Of a DNA stretch of 39,207 nt, positions 7,680 to 17,499 are shown piece after piece; position 1 is the first letter of the stretch; each line of letters starts with the position of its first letter. Made by a program: the position numbers and the translations under genes. The DNA lies in contig NZ_SADV01000033.1 of assembly GCF_006864135.1 (NCBI RefSeq), positions 1-39,207 of the forward strand, written 5' to 3'. Below the pieces are notes generated by a model. That model saw only the letters and a program-made list of their open reading frames with translations. It ran no database searches and was not told the DNA's origin. The DNA is from Lysinibacillus sphaericus (GTDB lineage: Bacteria; Bacillota; Bacilli; Bacillales_A; Planococcaceae).

Positions 7680-7935
7680 GGATCATCATCAAACGTGTAG
7701 TTGATTTCCGTTCCGACTGGCCGCTTTGTAGCTGACGCTTCGCTTTCGCACAGAGCAGAGCTTCCTGGGGGCGTCCGATGAGCCGCTTTTGGTGTTGCTG
7801 TCGCTTCGCTTTCGCACAGTCAAAACATTTGCTGCCGCTACGTTAACACTACGCTTTCGCACAGAAAACATCCGCTGCGCTATTTACATAGTAGACGTTT
7901 TAACAAAATTCATCCACAACTTTTGGTGATGAACC
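7680..7935. mobile_element. MITE, 256 bp, with near-perfect 8-bp target duplication
   Basis: The left end GGATCATCATCAAACGTGT and the right end, read inverted, GGTTCATCACCAAAAGTTGT form terminal inverted repeats. The flanks TTTTAATG (7672-7679) and ATTTAATG (7936-7943) look like an 8-bp target duplication with one change. The inside holds three copies of the GACGCTTCGCTTTCGCACAG-type unit and no transposase. Both ends match the copy at 13281-13547. The 8-bp duplication would suit mobilisation by an ISL3-like transposase, which is inference. Confidence 0.8.
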
Positions 7936-8090
7936 ATTTAATGGCAGTTATATCAAAATAAAACATTTGTATAATGAGCCTGTATCACACTTATTATAAT
8001 TAGTATAAGAACAAATATATCTATAAATAGAAGGCTTAACAGTATTGTTATGGGTTCTGGTTCGCTTCATAAAAGGTAGTTTTGAGACCA

Positions 8091-9428
8091 TTATTGGTGA
8101 ATGGCTTTATCAAAAATAGCTTTTGCAGCATCCCCTATATGCTCTGACACTGTAGGATGAGGGAAAATCATATTTGCAAGAGTATGGGCCGTACCACCAG
8201 CATTTTTAGTAGCTAAAATAGCATTTAATATTTCTGTTGCCCCATCAGCAACAACACAAGCTCCTAAAATGCGTCCTTCTTTTTCCGTCGCAATAAGTTT
8301 TATAAAGCCCACTGTATTTCCTTCCATTAATGCCTTAGAGTTTGTATGTAAAGGCATTTGAGTCACCTTATAAGGTTCATTAACCTGTTCTTCCAGTAAT
8401 CCAAAAGTTGCAATTTCAGGATGTGTATAAACACAGCGAGGAATCAAAGCTTGATCAATTAGTGCCGGTTTATTCCCCAGAATATGGTCCACAACATAAA
8501 TTCCCTCTGCACTCGCTGAATGAGCTAGCTGGAAACCACCAACTAAGTCACCTATAGCATAAATATGTGGCTGACTTGTTTCAAGATGCTCATTGACAGC
8601 AATCAATCGACCTTCGAAGGCTAGACCTAGCTGCTGGGCTATTTTTGTATTCGGGCGTCGACCCGTTGCAAACAAAAGATTTTCATATGTATAAATGCCT
8701 TTAGATGTATGAATTTCATTGCCATTAAAATGTTCAAATTGGAAATCTGTCACAAGCTCAATATCAAGCTTTTTCATCTTTTCACGAATTAGTGGTCGTG
8801 CATCTGACTCTTCTGTCTGTAAAATATCTTCACTATGATTCAGCACCGTCACCTTTGTTCCAAGCGGTGCTAAACTAAATGCCATTTCTACTGCAATAAC
8901 GCCTCCGCCTATAATTGTTAACTGCTTTGGTAGCTCTGTCATATCGAAAAAGGTATCCGTTGTATAATAGGAAGAAGTCTCTATACCTTTAAAAGGTGGT
9001 ACAAATGGTTTACTTCCGGTTGCTAAAATGATATCCATTGCTGTAAAGATCTCATTACCAACTGTTACAATTAAATCATTAGATACTGCCGCTTCTCCTC
9101 GATAAAAGGTAATTTGATTGCTCAAAATATAGCCCTCAATATTCGTTAAAAGCTCGTCAATAATAGCATCCTTACGTTTCATCAATCGTGGAAAATTCAC
9201 ATTTACTGTAGGAGTTTCAATACCCCAGTCATTACCACGTTTTATTTCTTGAATGAGCTTACTATGCTCCAACAATATTTTCGAAGGAATACAGCCGACA
9301 TTATAGCAGGCTCCTCCTACTTTATCGCGCTCTACTAAAGCGACCTTCTTGCCACTTTTTGCTGCATGAATGGCTGCTATATAGCCCCCAGGACCTGCAC
9401 CAATAATTGCAATATCAAATTTTTCCAC
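8091..9428 (-). CDS. Dihydrolipoamide dehydrogenase-like pyridine nucleotide-disulfide oxidoreductase
   Basis: A 445-residue FAD/NAD(P) flavoprotein of the class I disulfide oxidoreductase family. It shows the FAD loop IIGAGPGGYIAA (8-19), the redox-active pair in GGACYNVGCIPSK (Cys41 and Cys46), the NAD(P) loop IIGGGVIAVE, the second FAD motif YAIGDLVGG, and the C-terminal HPTVSEHIGD with the active-site His-Glu pair. It would reoxidise dihydrolipoyl groups of 2-oxoacid dehydrogenase complexes with NAD+. No E1, E2 or lipoyl gene is adjacent, so it may be a stand-alone paralogue; other disulfide substrates are possible. The start is a GTG at 9428 after TGAGGTGAATTTT; a longer frame reaches 9482 but has no ribosome site. 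Confidence 0.88.
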   Translation of the reverse strand: MEKFDIAIIGAGPGGYIAAIHAAKSGKKVALVERDKVGGACYNVGCIPSKILLEHSKLIQEIKRGNDWGIETPTVNVNFPRLMKRKDAIIDELLTNIEGYILSNQITFYRGEAAVSNDLIVTVGNEIFTAMDIILATGSKPFVPPFKGIETSSYYTTDTFFDMTELPKQLTIIGGGVIAVEMAFSLAPLGTKVTVLNHSEDILQTEESDARPLIREKMKKLDIELVTDFQFEHFNGNEIHTSKGIYTYENLLFATGRRPNTKIAQQLGLAFEGRLIAVNEHLETSQPHIYAIGDLVGGFQLAHSASAEGIYVVDHILGNKPALIDQALIPRCVYTHPEIATFGLLEEQVNEPYKVTQMPLHTNSKALMEGNTVGFIKLIATEKEGRILGACVVADGATEILNAILATKNAGGTAHTLANMIFPHPTVSEHIGDAAKAIFDKAIHQ

Positions 9429-9616
9429 AAAATTCACCTCATTTACCACCATAGCATTTACAAAATTCGAATGCAACGCCATGTAATTTATCGTAAATTA
9501 AGAAACATTTTGTCTACCAACTTTCTTTAAAACTCTCGATCTTAAGACCCATCTATATGGAGAAGGTGCCAATAAAGATAACAAAACGTAACTAGAATGC
9601 TCTTGTTGATTTTTGA

Positions 9617-9634
9617 GGTAGTTGTCTAACTACC
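9617..9634. other. Small hairpin between katE and the lpd-like gene
   Basis: GGTAGTT and AACTACC with a GTCT loop. It has no T-tract; the role is unknown. Apart from this and the katE terminator I see nothing in the 9429-9829 gap. Confidence 0.4.
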
Positions 9635-9653
9635 CATTCATGCAAGCTAAAAA

Positions 9654-9686
9654 ATCTCTCACTATTCTTTAAGAACAATGAGAGAC
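9654..9686 (-). terminator. Rho-independent terminator of the catalase gene
   Basis: TCTCTCATTGTTC and GAATAGTGAGAGA (minus strand) form the stem with a TTAAA loop, followed by TTTTTTAGC. It is about 140 bp past the catalase stop. Confidence 0.8.
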
Positions 9687-9829
9687 TTTAATTATCAGCA
9701 TTTTTACTATGATAGATGAACTATTTCATAGAAAATCTAATGCCATTGACTCGAGAAGTATTGCTTCTTTTCCCGCAAATATTTGCTCTGCTTCACGGAT
9801 ATTTTCCTTTACGCGGAAACAACGTAAAG

Positions 9830-11896
9830 TTAATAAATATTCCGTTCCCAAAAGCGTTGTTGAGCAATTGCTTTGATAAATTTTTTAGCGAAATCTTTGT
9901 CGCCAGTTGCTAACACAATTCCTGGCCCTACATTGGCATTAGACATATTAAAAAATGTCGTTCCTGATGTAGCTATACCAATCGGTTTGTAATGTCTATA
10001 TGCTTCATTAATATAATTTACAATATGTGAATTAAACTTAGCCTGATTTTTTGCTCTTACGCCTACAACATATAACGAATCAAATAGTACCGCGTCCGTA
10101 GTAATAAATGTGTCACTTGCTGTTAATTGTACACCATCACTACTAGTAACAACCCCTAATCTGTCGGAAATAATACTGTATCGAACACCCTGTCTTGTCA
10201 AAAATTTCAGTATTTCGCCAACTTCATTTGCATCAAATCCATCACCTATTAGCACGCCTACCTTAAGTGTTTGGGGCATTTTTATAGTATTAGCTTGACT
10301 AAGTGCAGGTGATGCTAACGTGACATTTATTTGCTCGCCTTTTGGACGATTAACACCTACATTATCGGCCACAGTCGTTGCCATTGCTTTATCAACACGG
10401 ACAAACATATCGACAACCTGTTGCCGAACAGACTTACTTTTCACCTTCCCTACCTCAAAACTAAAGGCATCAATGATATGCTGTTTTTCAGGAGGTGACA
10501 TACTATTCCAAAACAGCCTCGCCTGTGAAAAATGATCATCAAATGATTTACTACGTGCTCGTGTGATACGTCCTTCAACCTTTTCTTCATAATGGACAAA
10601 GCCACCTTCCTTTGCCGTTGAAGTTGATGGTGTATTATTGGCCAAGGAATTTTTATGATAGCTCACTTTTCCTATATTAATAGTTTGACGACTAAAGCCA
10701 TTACGCTGATTGTTATGGAATGGACAAACGGGTCGGTTAATCGGGATTTCTGCAAAATTTGGTCCCCCTAAACGTATTAGCTGTGTATCTAAATAAGAAA
10801 ATAACCGCCCCTGTAAAAGTGGATCATTTGTAAAATCTATGCCTGGTACAACATTCCCAGGGTGGAAGGCGACTTGCTCTGTTTCAGCGAAAACATTATC
10901 CACATTACGATTCAATGTCATCTTCCCAATCTTTTTAACTGGCACCATCTCCTCAGGCCACAGCTTTGTTGCATCCAAAATGTCAAAATCAAATTTAAAT
11001 TCGTCCTCTGGCTCAAGCATTTGTACACCCAACTCATATTCAGGATAATCACCTATCTCAATGGATTCCCATAAATCACGCCGTTGAAAATCCGGATCCT
11101 TACCAGCAATGATTTGCGCTTCATCCCAAATGAGTGAATGAACACCTAACACAGGCTTCCAATGAAATTTTACAAATCTTGATTTTCCCTTATCATTGAC
11201 GAAACGAAAAGCATGAACACCGAAGCCTTCCATCATTCGAAAACTTCTAGGTATTGCACGATCAGACATATGCCACATAATCATATGCGCAATTTCTTGA
11301 TTGTTCGCTACAAAATCCCAAAACGTATCGTGAGCTGAAGCTGCTTGTGGCATTTCATTGTGAGGTTCAGGCTTTACCGCGTGAATTAAATCAGGGAACT
11401 TAATGGCATCCTGGATAAAAAAGACCGGTATATTATTACCAACTAAATCATAATTGCCCTCATCCGTGTAAAATTTCGTCGCAAAACCACGAACATCACG
11501 TGCAGTATCCATCGAACCTAAGCTTCCAACTACCGTTGAAAATCTGACAAATACAGGTGTTTTCTTATTAGGGTCCTGTAAAAAGCTTGCTTTAGTATAT
11601 TCCCCCATCGATTCATACAGCTCAAATTCTCCATGTGCCGCAAAGCCTCTCGCATGTACAACACGCTCTGGAATACGTTCATGATCAAAATGCGTTATTT
11701 TCTCTCGAAAGTGAAAATCCTCCATAATTGTTGGCCCACGAACCCCAGCCTTCAACGAATTCTCATCATTCGAAACTTTTAGTCCCTGATTCGTCGTCAT
11801 CTTTTGCCCTTCATTATCGACACGAAACTGCTCTAACTGCTGATCCTTTCCATTCTCCTCCAAATTTTTGCGCTGATTCGACTTAGATTTATCCAC
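9830..11896 (-). CDS. katE: Large-subunit monofunctional catalase (HPII/KatE type)
   Basis: A haem catalase of 688 residues that disproportionates hydrogen peroxide. The distal histidine is in [12 protein letters not shown] (about His81), the distal asparagine in [11 protein letters not shown] (about 154), and the proximal haem-ligand tyrosine in RLFSYLDTQ (about 368). After the core, from about residue 545, an extra domain with the flavodoxin/DJ-1-like pattern [15 protein letters not shown] follows. This makes it a clade 2 large-subunit catalase rather than a small vegetative one. The start is GTG at 11896, five bases after AAAGGGGATTGC; an ATG 12 codons upstream lacks such a site. In B. subtilis the equivalent gene is under general-stress control; I see no convincing sigma-B promoter here. 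Confidence 0.95.
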   Translation of the reverse strand: MDKSKSNQRKNLEENGKDQQLEQFRVDNEGQKMTTNQGLKVSNDENSLKAGVRGPTIMEDFHFREKITHFDHERIPERVVHARGFAAHGEFELYESMGEYTKASFLQDPNKKTPVFVRFSTVVGSLGSMDTARDVRGFATKFYTDEGNYDLVGNNIPVFFIQDAIKFPDLIHAVKPEPHNEMPQAASAHDTFWDFVANNQEIAHMIMWHMSDRAIPRSFRMMEGFGVHAFRFVNDKGKSRFVKFHWKPVLGVHSLIWDEAQIIAGKDPDFQRRDLWESIEIGDYPEYELGVQMLEPEDEFKFDFDILDATKLWPEEMVPVKKIGKMTLNRNVDNVFAETEQVAFHPGNVVPGIDFTNDPLLQGRLFSYLDTQLIRLGGPNFAEIPINRPVCPFHNNQRNGFSRQTINIGKVSYHKNSLANNTPSTSTAKEGGFVHYEEKVEGRITRARSKSFDDHFSQARLFWNSMSPPEKQHIIDAFSFEVGKVKSKSVRQQVVDMFVRVDKAMATTVADNVGVNRPKGEQINVTLASPALSQANTIKMPQTLKVGVLIGDGFDANEVGEILKFLTRQGVRYSIISDRLGVVTSSDGVQLTASDTFITTDAVLFDSLYVVGVRAKNQAKFNSHIVNYINEAYRHYKPIGIATSGTTFFNMSNANVGPGIVLATGDKDFAKKFIKAIAQQRFWERNIY

Positions 11897-12253
11897 GCAA
11901 TCCCCTTTCATTCCAATACTCATAATTCTCAATATACACTATATGTTTTTTTGAAATAAACATGCTTCAAGGCATAGCTATAGGAAAACATTCTCAATTA
12001 TTTCTTGATTTACGACCGAATTCGAGCGCGAATGCTTCTAGATGATTCATTTTTTCACCAAAACCTTAGACATAAGTTCATCAAAAAGGTCCCATTTATA
12101 CCTATGCAATTATATTTTTCTGGTTCATAACTAACATACTCTTTATTTTGTTCAATACATTTCAACTATTCCAAACTCGGAAATATAGCCAAATTAACAC
12201 ATTTCCTAAGTCCTCAGGTTCTCACTTTTTTTCACAACATTTCTTGTTCATTT

Positions 12254-12325
12254 TTCAACTAACCTCCACTGTTAGCACAATAAGAAAAACCTTACTGTTG
12301 TTCCAGTAAAGCACCCCTCCTAATC
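12254..12325. repeat. Degenerate A-type and B-type hairpin pair
   Basis: TTCAACTAA, a 9-nt spacer, TTAGCACAA keeps the 9-9-9 layout of the 718-744 hairpin with a damaged right arm. About 40 bp on, CAGTAAAGCACCC matches the B-type hairpin core. The same order recurs at 38375-38445. No gene is enclosed here, so it may be an empty or decayed site. The rest of 11897-12365 shows no gene. Confidence 0.5.
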
Positions 12326-12365
12326 TATCTTTCAATTTCGATGTTCTTTTCCTTTGCACTATAAA

Positions 12366-12401
12366 AATACCCCTTTAGATAACCATATCTAAAGGGGTAT
12401 A
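12366..12401 (-). terminator. Terminator of the Xre/membrane protein pair
   Basis: TACCCCTTTAGAT (12368-12380) and ATCTAAAGGGGTA (12387-12399) form a perfect 13-bp stem; on the minus strand TTTTTATAG follows. It starts about 25 bp past the membrane protein stop. Confidence 0.9.
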
Positions 12402-12423
12402 ATGGTACGACTTTATTTCACAT

Positions 12424-12915
12424 CTAGGGAGTTAACTCGGAATCTTCTCCCTTTGGTTTAAGTGCAGTAAAAAGTCCAATTAAATTAGGTGGTAAACTAA
12501 ATAATAAAAACTTCCAGTTGTTCGTCATGATCGTGATAATCGTAAAAACAATAATAGACGTAACAATGATGATTATGCCAAGCTTCACACGGGAAGGCTG
12601 CAACGTGACTGTACTGGACATACTGATGGACAAAACAATCCCAATTATTCCCCAGCTCCCTAGGTGTGTTAAAAGAAGGATACCTAAAACCATTGCGTTG
12701 CTTAATTCAATCCCAAACATGATTAAAGAAAAGAGAACATAAATCGCTCCTAATGTCACATACCATGAATAGGATTTTGCATTTTGCCAAATATGATAGT
12801 ATAGCTCATCTAAACCTCTGTTTTCTCTAGCTTTTTTCCGTCCGAACCACCAGCCAAAGATTCCACAAATCATTCCTCCATACAATCCAATAATACCCCC
12901 GATAGAAACCTCCAT
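12424..12915 (-). CDS. Polytopic membrane protein encoded with an Xre regulator
   Basis: I cannot name a family. The 163 residues hold four or five hydrophobic segments: about 5-25 (GGIIGLYGGMICGIFGWWFG), 50-70, 75-98, 112-130 and 135-150, separated by short basic or polar loops, with a charged tail (KPKGEDSELTP). It starts 2 bp after the stop of the Xre gene, so the two are translated from one message. Pairs of a short Xre regulator and a small membrane protein are common in Firmicutes, and the regulator usually controls the pair's own promoter. The cellular role of the membrane protein is unknown. Confidence 0.7.
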   Translation of the reverse strand: MEVSIGGIIGLYGGMICGIFGWWFGRKKARENRGLDELYYHIWQNAKSYSWYVTLGAIYVLFSLIMFGIELSNAMVLGILLLTHLGSWGIIGIVLSISMSSTVTLQPSRVKLGIIIIVTSIIVFTIITIMTNNWKFLLFSLPPNLIGLFTALKPKGEDSELTP

Positions 12916-12917
12916 AA

Positions 12918-13121
12918 TTACATTCCCCCCTCTTCGAAAATAAACACTTCTTCAATCGTGCAATTGAAAGCTTTTGATATGTTATAGGCAAGCTCAATAG
13001 ATGGATTGAATTTTCCTGATTCAATTGCAATGATTGATTGCCGTGAGACTCCAACTTGTTTCGACAATTCTTCCTGCGTAATCTTCTTCGATTTTCGTAA
13101 TTCGCGAATTCTGTTTTTCAT
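12918..13121 (-). CDS. Short Xre-family helix-turn-helix regulator
   Basis: A 67-residue DNA-binding protein, almost entirely one HTH_3 domain: MKNRIRELRKSKKITQEELS, then KQVGVSRQSIIAIESGKFNPSIELAYNISKAFNCTIEEVF. The recognition helix is SRQSIIAIE. ATG at 13121 is preceded by AAAGGAGGCTTT, so a longer frame to 13157 is not used. It almost certainly represses its own operon: three copies of a GTAAAGT-NN-ACTTTAC operator sit across its promoter at 13140-13211. The downstream membrane protein is its operon partner. Confidence 0.9.
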   Translation of the reverse strand: MKNRIRELRKSKKITQEELSKQVGVSRQSIIAIESGKFNPSIELAYNISKAFNCTIEEVFIFEEGGM

Positions 13122-13139
13122 AAAGCCTCCTTTAAAAAT

Positions 13140-13211
13140 GTAAAGTAAACTGTACATTCGTTGATAAGTAAAGTTTACTTTACACCTCCCGAAGTGTCAA
13201 GTTTACTTTAC
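13140..13211. promoter_or_regulatory. Three evenly spaced operators over the Xre promoter
   Basis: Three 16-bp sites fit GTAAAGT-NN-ACTTTAC: 13140-13155 (one mismatch), 13168-13183 (perfect 7-bp arms) and 13196-13211 (one mismatch). Start-to-start spacing is exactly 28 bp each time. The promoter TTGACA (13195-13200), 17-bp spacer, TAAACT (13172-13177), read on the minus strand, overlaps the upper two sites, and the third covers the leader. This is a self-repression layout. Confidence 0.8.
13172..13200 (-). promoter_or_regulatory. Sigma-A promoter of the Xre operon
   Basis: The -35 is a consensus TTGACA and the -10 is TAAACT, 17 bp apart. The start point would fall near 13165, about 45 bp upstream of the regulator's ATG. 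Confidence 0.75.
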
Positions 13212-13280
13212 AATTTAATTTTTAGTTAATACAACAAATAACCGTTACTAGGAGATATATGGAGGACATAACAAAAGGAG

Positions 13281-13547
13281 GGATCATCACCAAAACGTGT
13301 GGTTGATTTCCGTTCCGACTGGGCGCTTTGTAGCTGACGCTTCGCTTTCGCACAGAAAACATCCGCTGCGCTACAGGATCTCGGGCCGACGCGATGTTGG
13401 TCACGAAGCCGTTATCACAGGATGTGATGCTTTTAGCCTTCGTTCCTCTATCGCTGATCCCCGAGGAGTCGCCCAGTCTCCACTCTAATCAACTATTTAC
13501 AAGTAGACGTTTTAACAAAAGTCATACACAGCTTTTGGTGATGAACC
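13281..13547. mobile_element. MITE, 267 bp, with perfect 8-bp target duplication
   Basis: The left end GGATCATCACCAAAACGTGT and the right end, read inverted, GGTTCATCACCAAAAGCTGT match at 17 of 20 positions. The element is bracketed by AAAAGGAG at 13273-13280 and 13548-13555, an exact 8-bp direct repeat. Inside are one GACGCTTCGCTTTCGCACAG unit and unique filler, and no transposase gene. The outer 40-60 bp on each side closely match the copy at 7680-7935, while the centres differ. Confidence 0.88.
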
Positions 13548-13627
13548 AAAAGGAGTCAAATAAAACTGTTAAAATTACGATCATAATGAGCCACACAATA
13601 ACTAGTTAAGACACTATACTGAACTTT

Positions 13628-13670
13628 ACTTCGAGTAAAAGACACCAAAATCTCTTACTCGGAGTTTTTT
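13628..13670 (+). terminator. Orphan plus-strand terminator
   Basis: ACTTCGAGTAA (13628-13638) and TTACTCGGAGT (13655-13665) pair with one G-U, followed by TTTTTT. No plus-strand gene precedes it nearby, so it may be left from a lost gene. Confidence 0.6.
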
Positions 13671-13736
13671 AGGTTTGATAGCCACACGTTTTTTGATACT
13701 CTTCTTCAAAAATCTGGTACGCTTGTGGAAAAAGAA

Positions 13737-13764
13737 AAAATCCTGCATATCAACTCAGGATTTT
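13737..13764. terminator. Bidirectional terminator-like hairpin
   Basis: AAAATCCTG and CAGGATTTT with A/T runs on both sides. It lies in the 13556-14047 gap, which otherwise contains the glpK terminator structure and no gene. Confidence 0.5.
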
Positions 13765-13937
13765 CAGTCAAACTTTTTATATACGTCGCGACTTTATTCA
13801 AATCTACATTCAATTTTCCTTAATTTACGATAAAACATACTATTGCAATTGCGGATAGTAATGTATTTGTTGTTATTTTTATAGTCACCTTAGTTCTATC
13901 TTCAAAATATGTAAGTACAAATATGAGTACAGACCTA

Positions 13938-14027
13938 AAAAACCTTGACCGGCAAGTGAAGTGACCTCAGTTAGATATTTGTCTAACAACCGGATTCGCT
14001 TCAAATTTGCCTATCAAGGTTTTTTTC
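13938..14027 (-). terminator. Elongated, multi-stem terminator of the glpFK operon
   Basis: A 90-nt nested structure: AAACCTTGA/TCAAGGTTT at the base, then GGCAA/TTGCC, TGAAGTG/CGCTTCA and GTTAGA/TCTAAC at the tip, separated by small internal loops. On the minus strand the base is followed by TTTTTTAGG. It starts 20 bp past the glpK stop. It is far longer than a usual terminator, so a structured 3' UTR or an RNA released from the operon is possible. Confidence 0.7.
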
Positions 14028-14047
14028 ATCACTATTCAGCTATATGT

Positions 14048-15749
<1,702 letters not shown>

Positions 15750-15751
15750 AT

Positions 15752-16555
15752 TTACTCTTCACTTTTAACATTTTTCACTGTCATTTGTGCACTGATAAAA
15801 ATAATAACTACGATAATAGCAAATACCCAAAATGTGATACTATTTTCCCCCTCAAAAATTTGTTGGAAGAATAGAGCACCAAAAGTACCACCGATAATTG
15901 GACCTACAACTGGAATCCATGCATATGACCACCCTGAGTCACGTTTACCTGGGATTGGTAAGAAAAAGTGAGCTATACGTGGGCCTAGGTCACGTGCAGG
16001 GTTAATTGCATAACCAGTAGGACCCCCTAATGCCATCCCGATGACTACAATTAGCATACCTACTAGAAATGGATTTAAACCATCCGTAATCGAATTTGTT
16101 CCCAATGCTAGAATACCTAAAACAAGTATAAACGTACCAATCATTTCTGAGATTAAATTTGATAATGGATGTTTAATAGCAGGCATTGTAGAAAATACAG
16201 CCAGTTTCGCTTCCGGATCTTTCGTACCTTTCCAATGTGGTAGATACATAAAATAAACGAGTATCCCCCCTAAAAATGCACCAATCAATTGTGCAGCAAT
16301 GTAAGAAGGTACGTCTTCCCACGGGAAATTACCAATTGTAGCAAGCGCGATCGTTAAAGCAGGATTTAAATGAGCCCCACTAATACCACCAACAGCATAT
16401 GCAGCCATAGCCACACCTAGACCCCAAGCAAATGTAATCACTACCCATCCACCGCCAAAGCCTTTCGATTTGTGCAGTGATACACCTGCAACAACGCCAC
16501 CACCGAATAAAATAAGAATCATCGTGCCGACAAGTTCAGCCGTAAATGTTGACAT
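15752..16555 (-). CDS. glpF: Glycerol uptake facilitator (aquaglyceroporin)
   Basis: A 267-residue MIP-family channel with six membrane helices that lets glycerol cross the cytoplasmic membrane. Both pore motifs are intact: SGAHLNPALT and GYAINPARDLGPR. The Asp after the second NPAR is the mark of glycerol facilitators rather than water channels. ATG at 16555 follows AAAGGGGGGCTTCTTGT; a frame extending to 16666 runs through the leader terminator and is not coding. It is the first gene of glpFK. A promoter at 16687-16715 and a terminator at 16599-16651 precede it, so expression depends on antitermination, expected from GlpP encoded just upstream. Confidence 0.96.
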   Translation of the reverse strand: MSTFTAELVGTMILILFGGGVVAGVSLHKSKGFGGGWVVITFAWGLGVAMAAYAVGGISGAHLNPALTIALATIGNFPWEDVPSYIAAQLIGAFLGGILVYFMYLPHWKGTKDPEAKLAVFSTMPAIKHPLSNLISEMIGTFILVLGILALGTNSITDGLNPFLVGMLIVVIGMALGGPTGYAINPARDLGPRIAHFFLPIPGKRDSGWSYAWIPVVGPIIGGTFGALFFQQIFEGENSITFWVFAIIVVIIFISAQMTVKNVKSEE

Positions 16556-16589
16556 ACAAGAAGCCCCCCTTTGTAATAGTGCACTTAGT

Positions 16590-16651
16590 AAAAAAATAAA
16601 CCCACACTTAAACAAACTGCACGTTATAATGCAGATGATTAAATGTGGGTT
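16590..16651 (-). terminator. glpF leader terminator (GlpP antitermination target)
   Basis: AACCCACAC-TTAA and TTAA-ATGTGGGTT form a long stem with an inner CTGCA/TGCAG hairpin; TTTATTTTTTTAC follows on the minus strand. It lies between the glpF promoter and its ribosome site, the arrangement described for B. subtilis glpFK, where GlpP bound to glycerol 3-phosphate prevents termination. Confidence 0.85.
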
Positions 16652-16686
16652 CCTTTTCCTAACCACGCGCTTTTTAACTTATGTAC

Positions 16687-16715
16687 ATTGTAGAGAAAAT
16701 AATATACATAGTCAA
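16687..16715 (-). promoter_or_regulatory. Sigma-A promoter of glpFK
   Basis: TTGACT (16710-16715), 17-bp spacer, TACAAT (16687-16692) on the minus strand. The -35 overlaps the last codon of glpP. I find no match to a cre site here, unlike B. subtilis glpFK. Confidence 0.75.
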
Positions 16716-17275
16716 CAATATTTTTGGAAATTTTCCCACAAGTTCTTATTTGATGTTGTAATAGCTACTGCTCCAGCTGATAACGCTTCCTCTATGCTTT
16801 CAACAGTGCGAACTAGTCCACCTGTAATAACAGGAATTTTTGTTCGCTGGTGTACCTCTGAAATCATTGAAGGAATGATGCCTGGTAATAATTCAATATA
16901 ATCAGGCTTCGCTGATTCAATCATTGAAAAGCTTTTTTCTAGTGCAATCGTATCAATTAAAAAGACGCGCTGAATGGCAATAATTCCACGAGATTTTGCT
17001 TTTATTAACATATTAGATCGAGTGGAAATTATACCTGCTGGACGGATATCATTACATAAAAAATCTGCTGCAAAGTTATCCGTTTTTAAGCCATGAATTA
17101 AGTCTGCATGAATAATTAATTTTTTACCGTTACGATCTGCCTCTCGCTTTATTGACATGAGCAAACTAATATGCACTTCTAATAGAACAATGTATTCGAA
17201 TCGACTATTTAATATTTCATCAAATTGCTTAACTGTACGTGCAGCGGGAATAATTTGTTGATTATTGAAATTCAT
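16712..17275 (-). CDS. glpP: Glycerol uptake operon antiterminator
   Basis: A 187-residue GlpP-family protein with a TIM-barrel-like fold. In B. subtilis it binds glycerol 3-phosphate and the leader RNAs of glpFK and glpD, letting RNA polymerase pass their terminators. Recognisable stretches are IIPAARTVKQFDEIL, KKLIIHADLIHGLKTDNFAADFL, RSNMLIKAKSRGIIAIQRVFLID, PDYIELLPGIIP and PVITGGLVRT-EEALSAGAVAITTSN, the last resembling a phosphate-binding barrel end. ATG at 17275 follows AAAGGGGAAATCAA. It lies directly upstream of glpF, whose promoter overlaps its 3' end, and both target leaders are visible in this window. Confidence 0.95.
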   Translation of the reverse strand: MNFNNQQIIPAARTVKQFDEILNSRFEYIVLLEVHISLLMSIKREADRNGKKLIIHADLIHGLKTDNFAADFLCNDIRPAGIISTRSNMLIKAKSRGIIAIQRVFLIDTIALEKSFSMIESAKPDYIELLPGIIPSMISEVHQRTKIPVITGGLVRTVESIEEALSAGAVAITTSNKNLWENFQKYC

Positions 17276-17294
17276 TTGATTTCCCCTTTACATC

Positions 17295-17464
17295 AATTAT
17301 GCCTCGGCATAATTGCGTCCGGAATCGGCTTTGTGCTAGCACAAAGCATTCCTTTCCGTTTTCCGTGACATCCGCCGGAGGCTTAACTTATTTCAGCGGA
17401 TGTTTTTTGTACCGAAAGCGTAGCGACAGGTACAGATGTTTGGACACCCGCTGAAATAAGTTAA
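17295..17464. repeat. Dispersed palindrome-headed repeat element, between glpD and glpP
   Basis: Starts with the perfect palindrome AATTATGCC-TC-GGCATAATT (17295-17314), continues with GCGTCCGGAATCGG (shared with 19650) and a hairpin of TTTGTGC/GCACAAA. It carries one GTACCGAAAGCGTAGC unit and ends CCCGCTGAAATAAGTTAA. Of the five elements this shows both ends most clearly. No protein is encoded. Confidence 0.8.
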
Positions 17465-17465
17465 A

Positions 17466-17490
17466 AAGTAGGCCGCCATTAAGACGACCT
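17466..17490 (-). terminator. Rho-independent terminator of glpD
   Basis: On the minus strand, AGGTCGTC and GGCGGCCT pair (two G-U) around TTAAT, followed by ACTTTTTAAC. It is about 10 bp past the glpD stop. Confidence 0.8.
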
Positions 17491-17499
17491 TCCTTTTTA

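Noticed and set aside
7689..7871. 60-codon frame with repeated SVRKRS residues
   Set aside because: The repetition comes from the MITE's internal units; there is no start signal, and the same frame type appears in the other copy at 13222-13404.
9716..9913. Plus-strand frame over the catalase 3' end
   Set aside because: It overlaps katE antisense, has no ribosome site and no recognisable domain.
15752..16666. Longer glpF reading frame
   Set aside because: The extra 37 codons run through the leader terminator, and the ribosome site and MSTFTAEL start lie at 16555.
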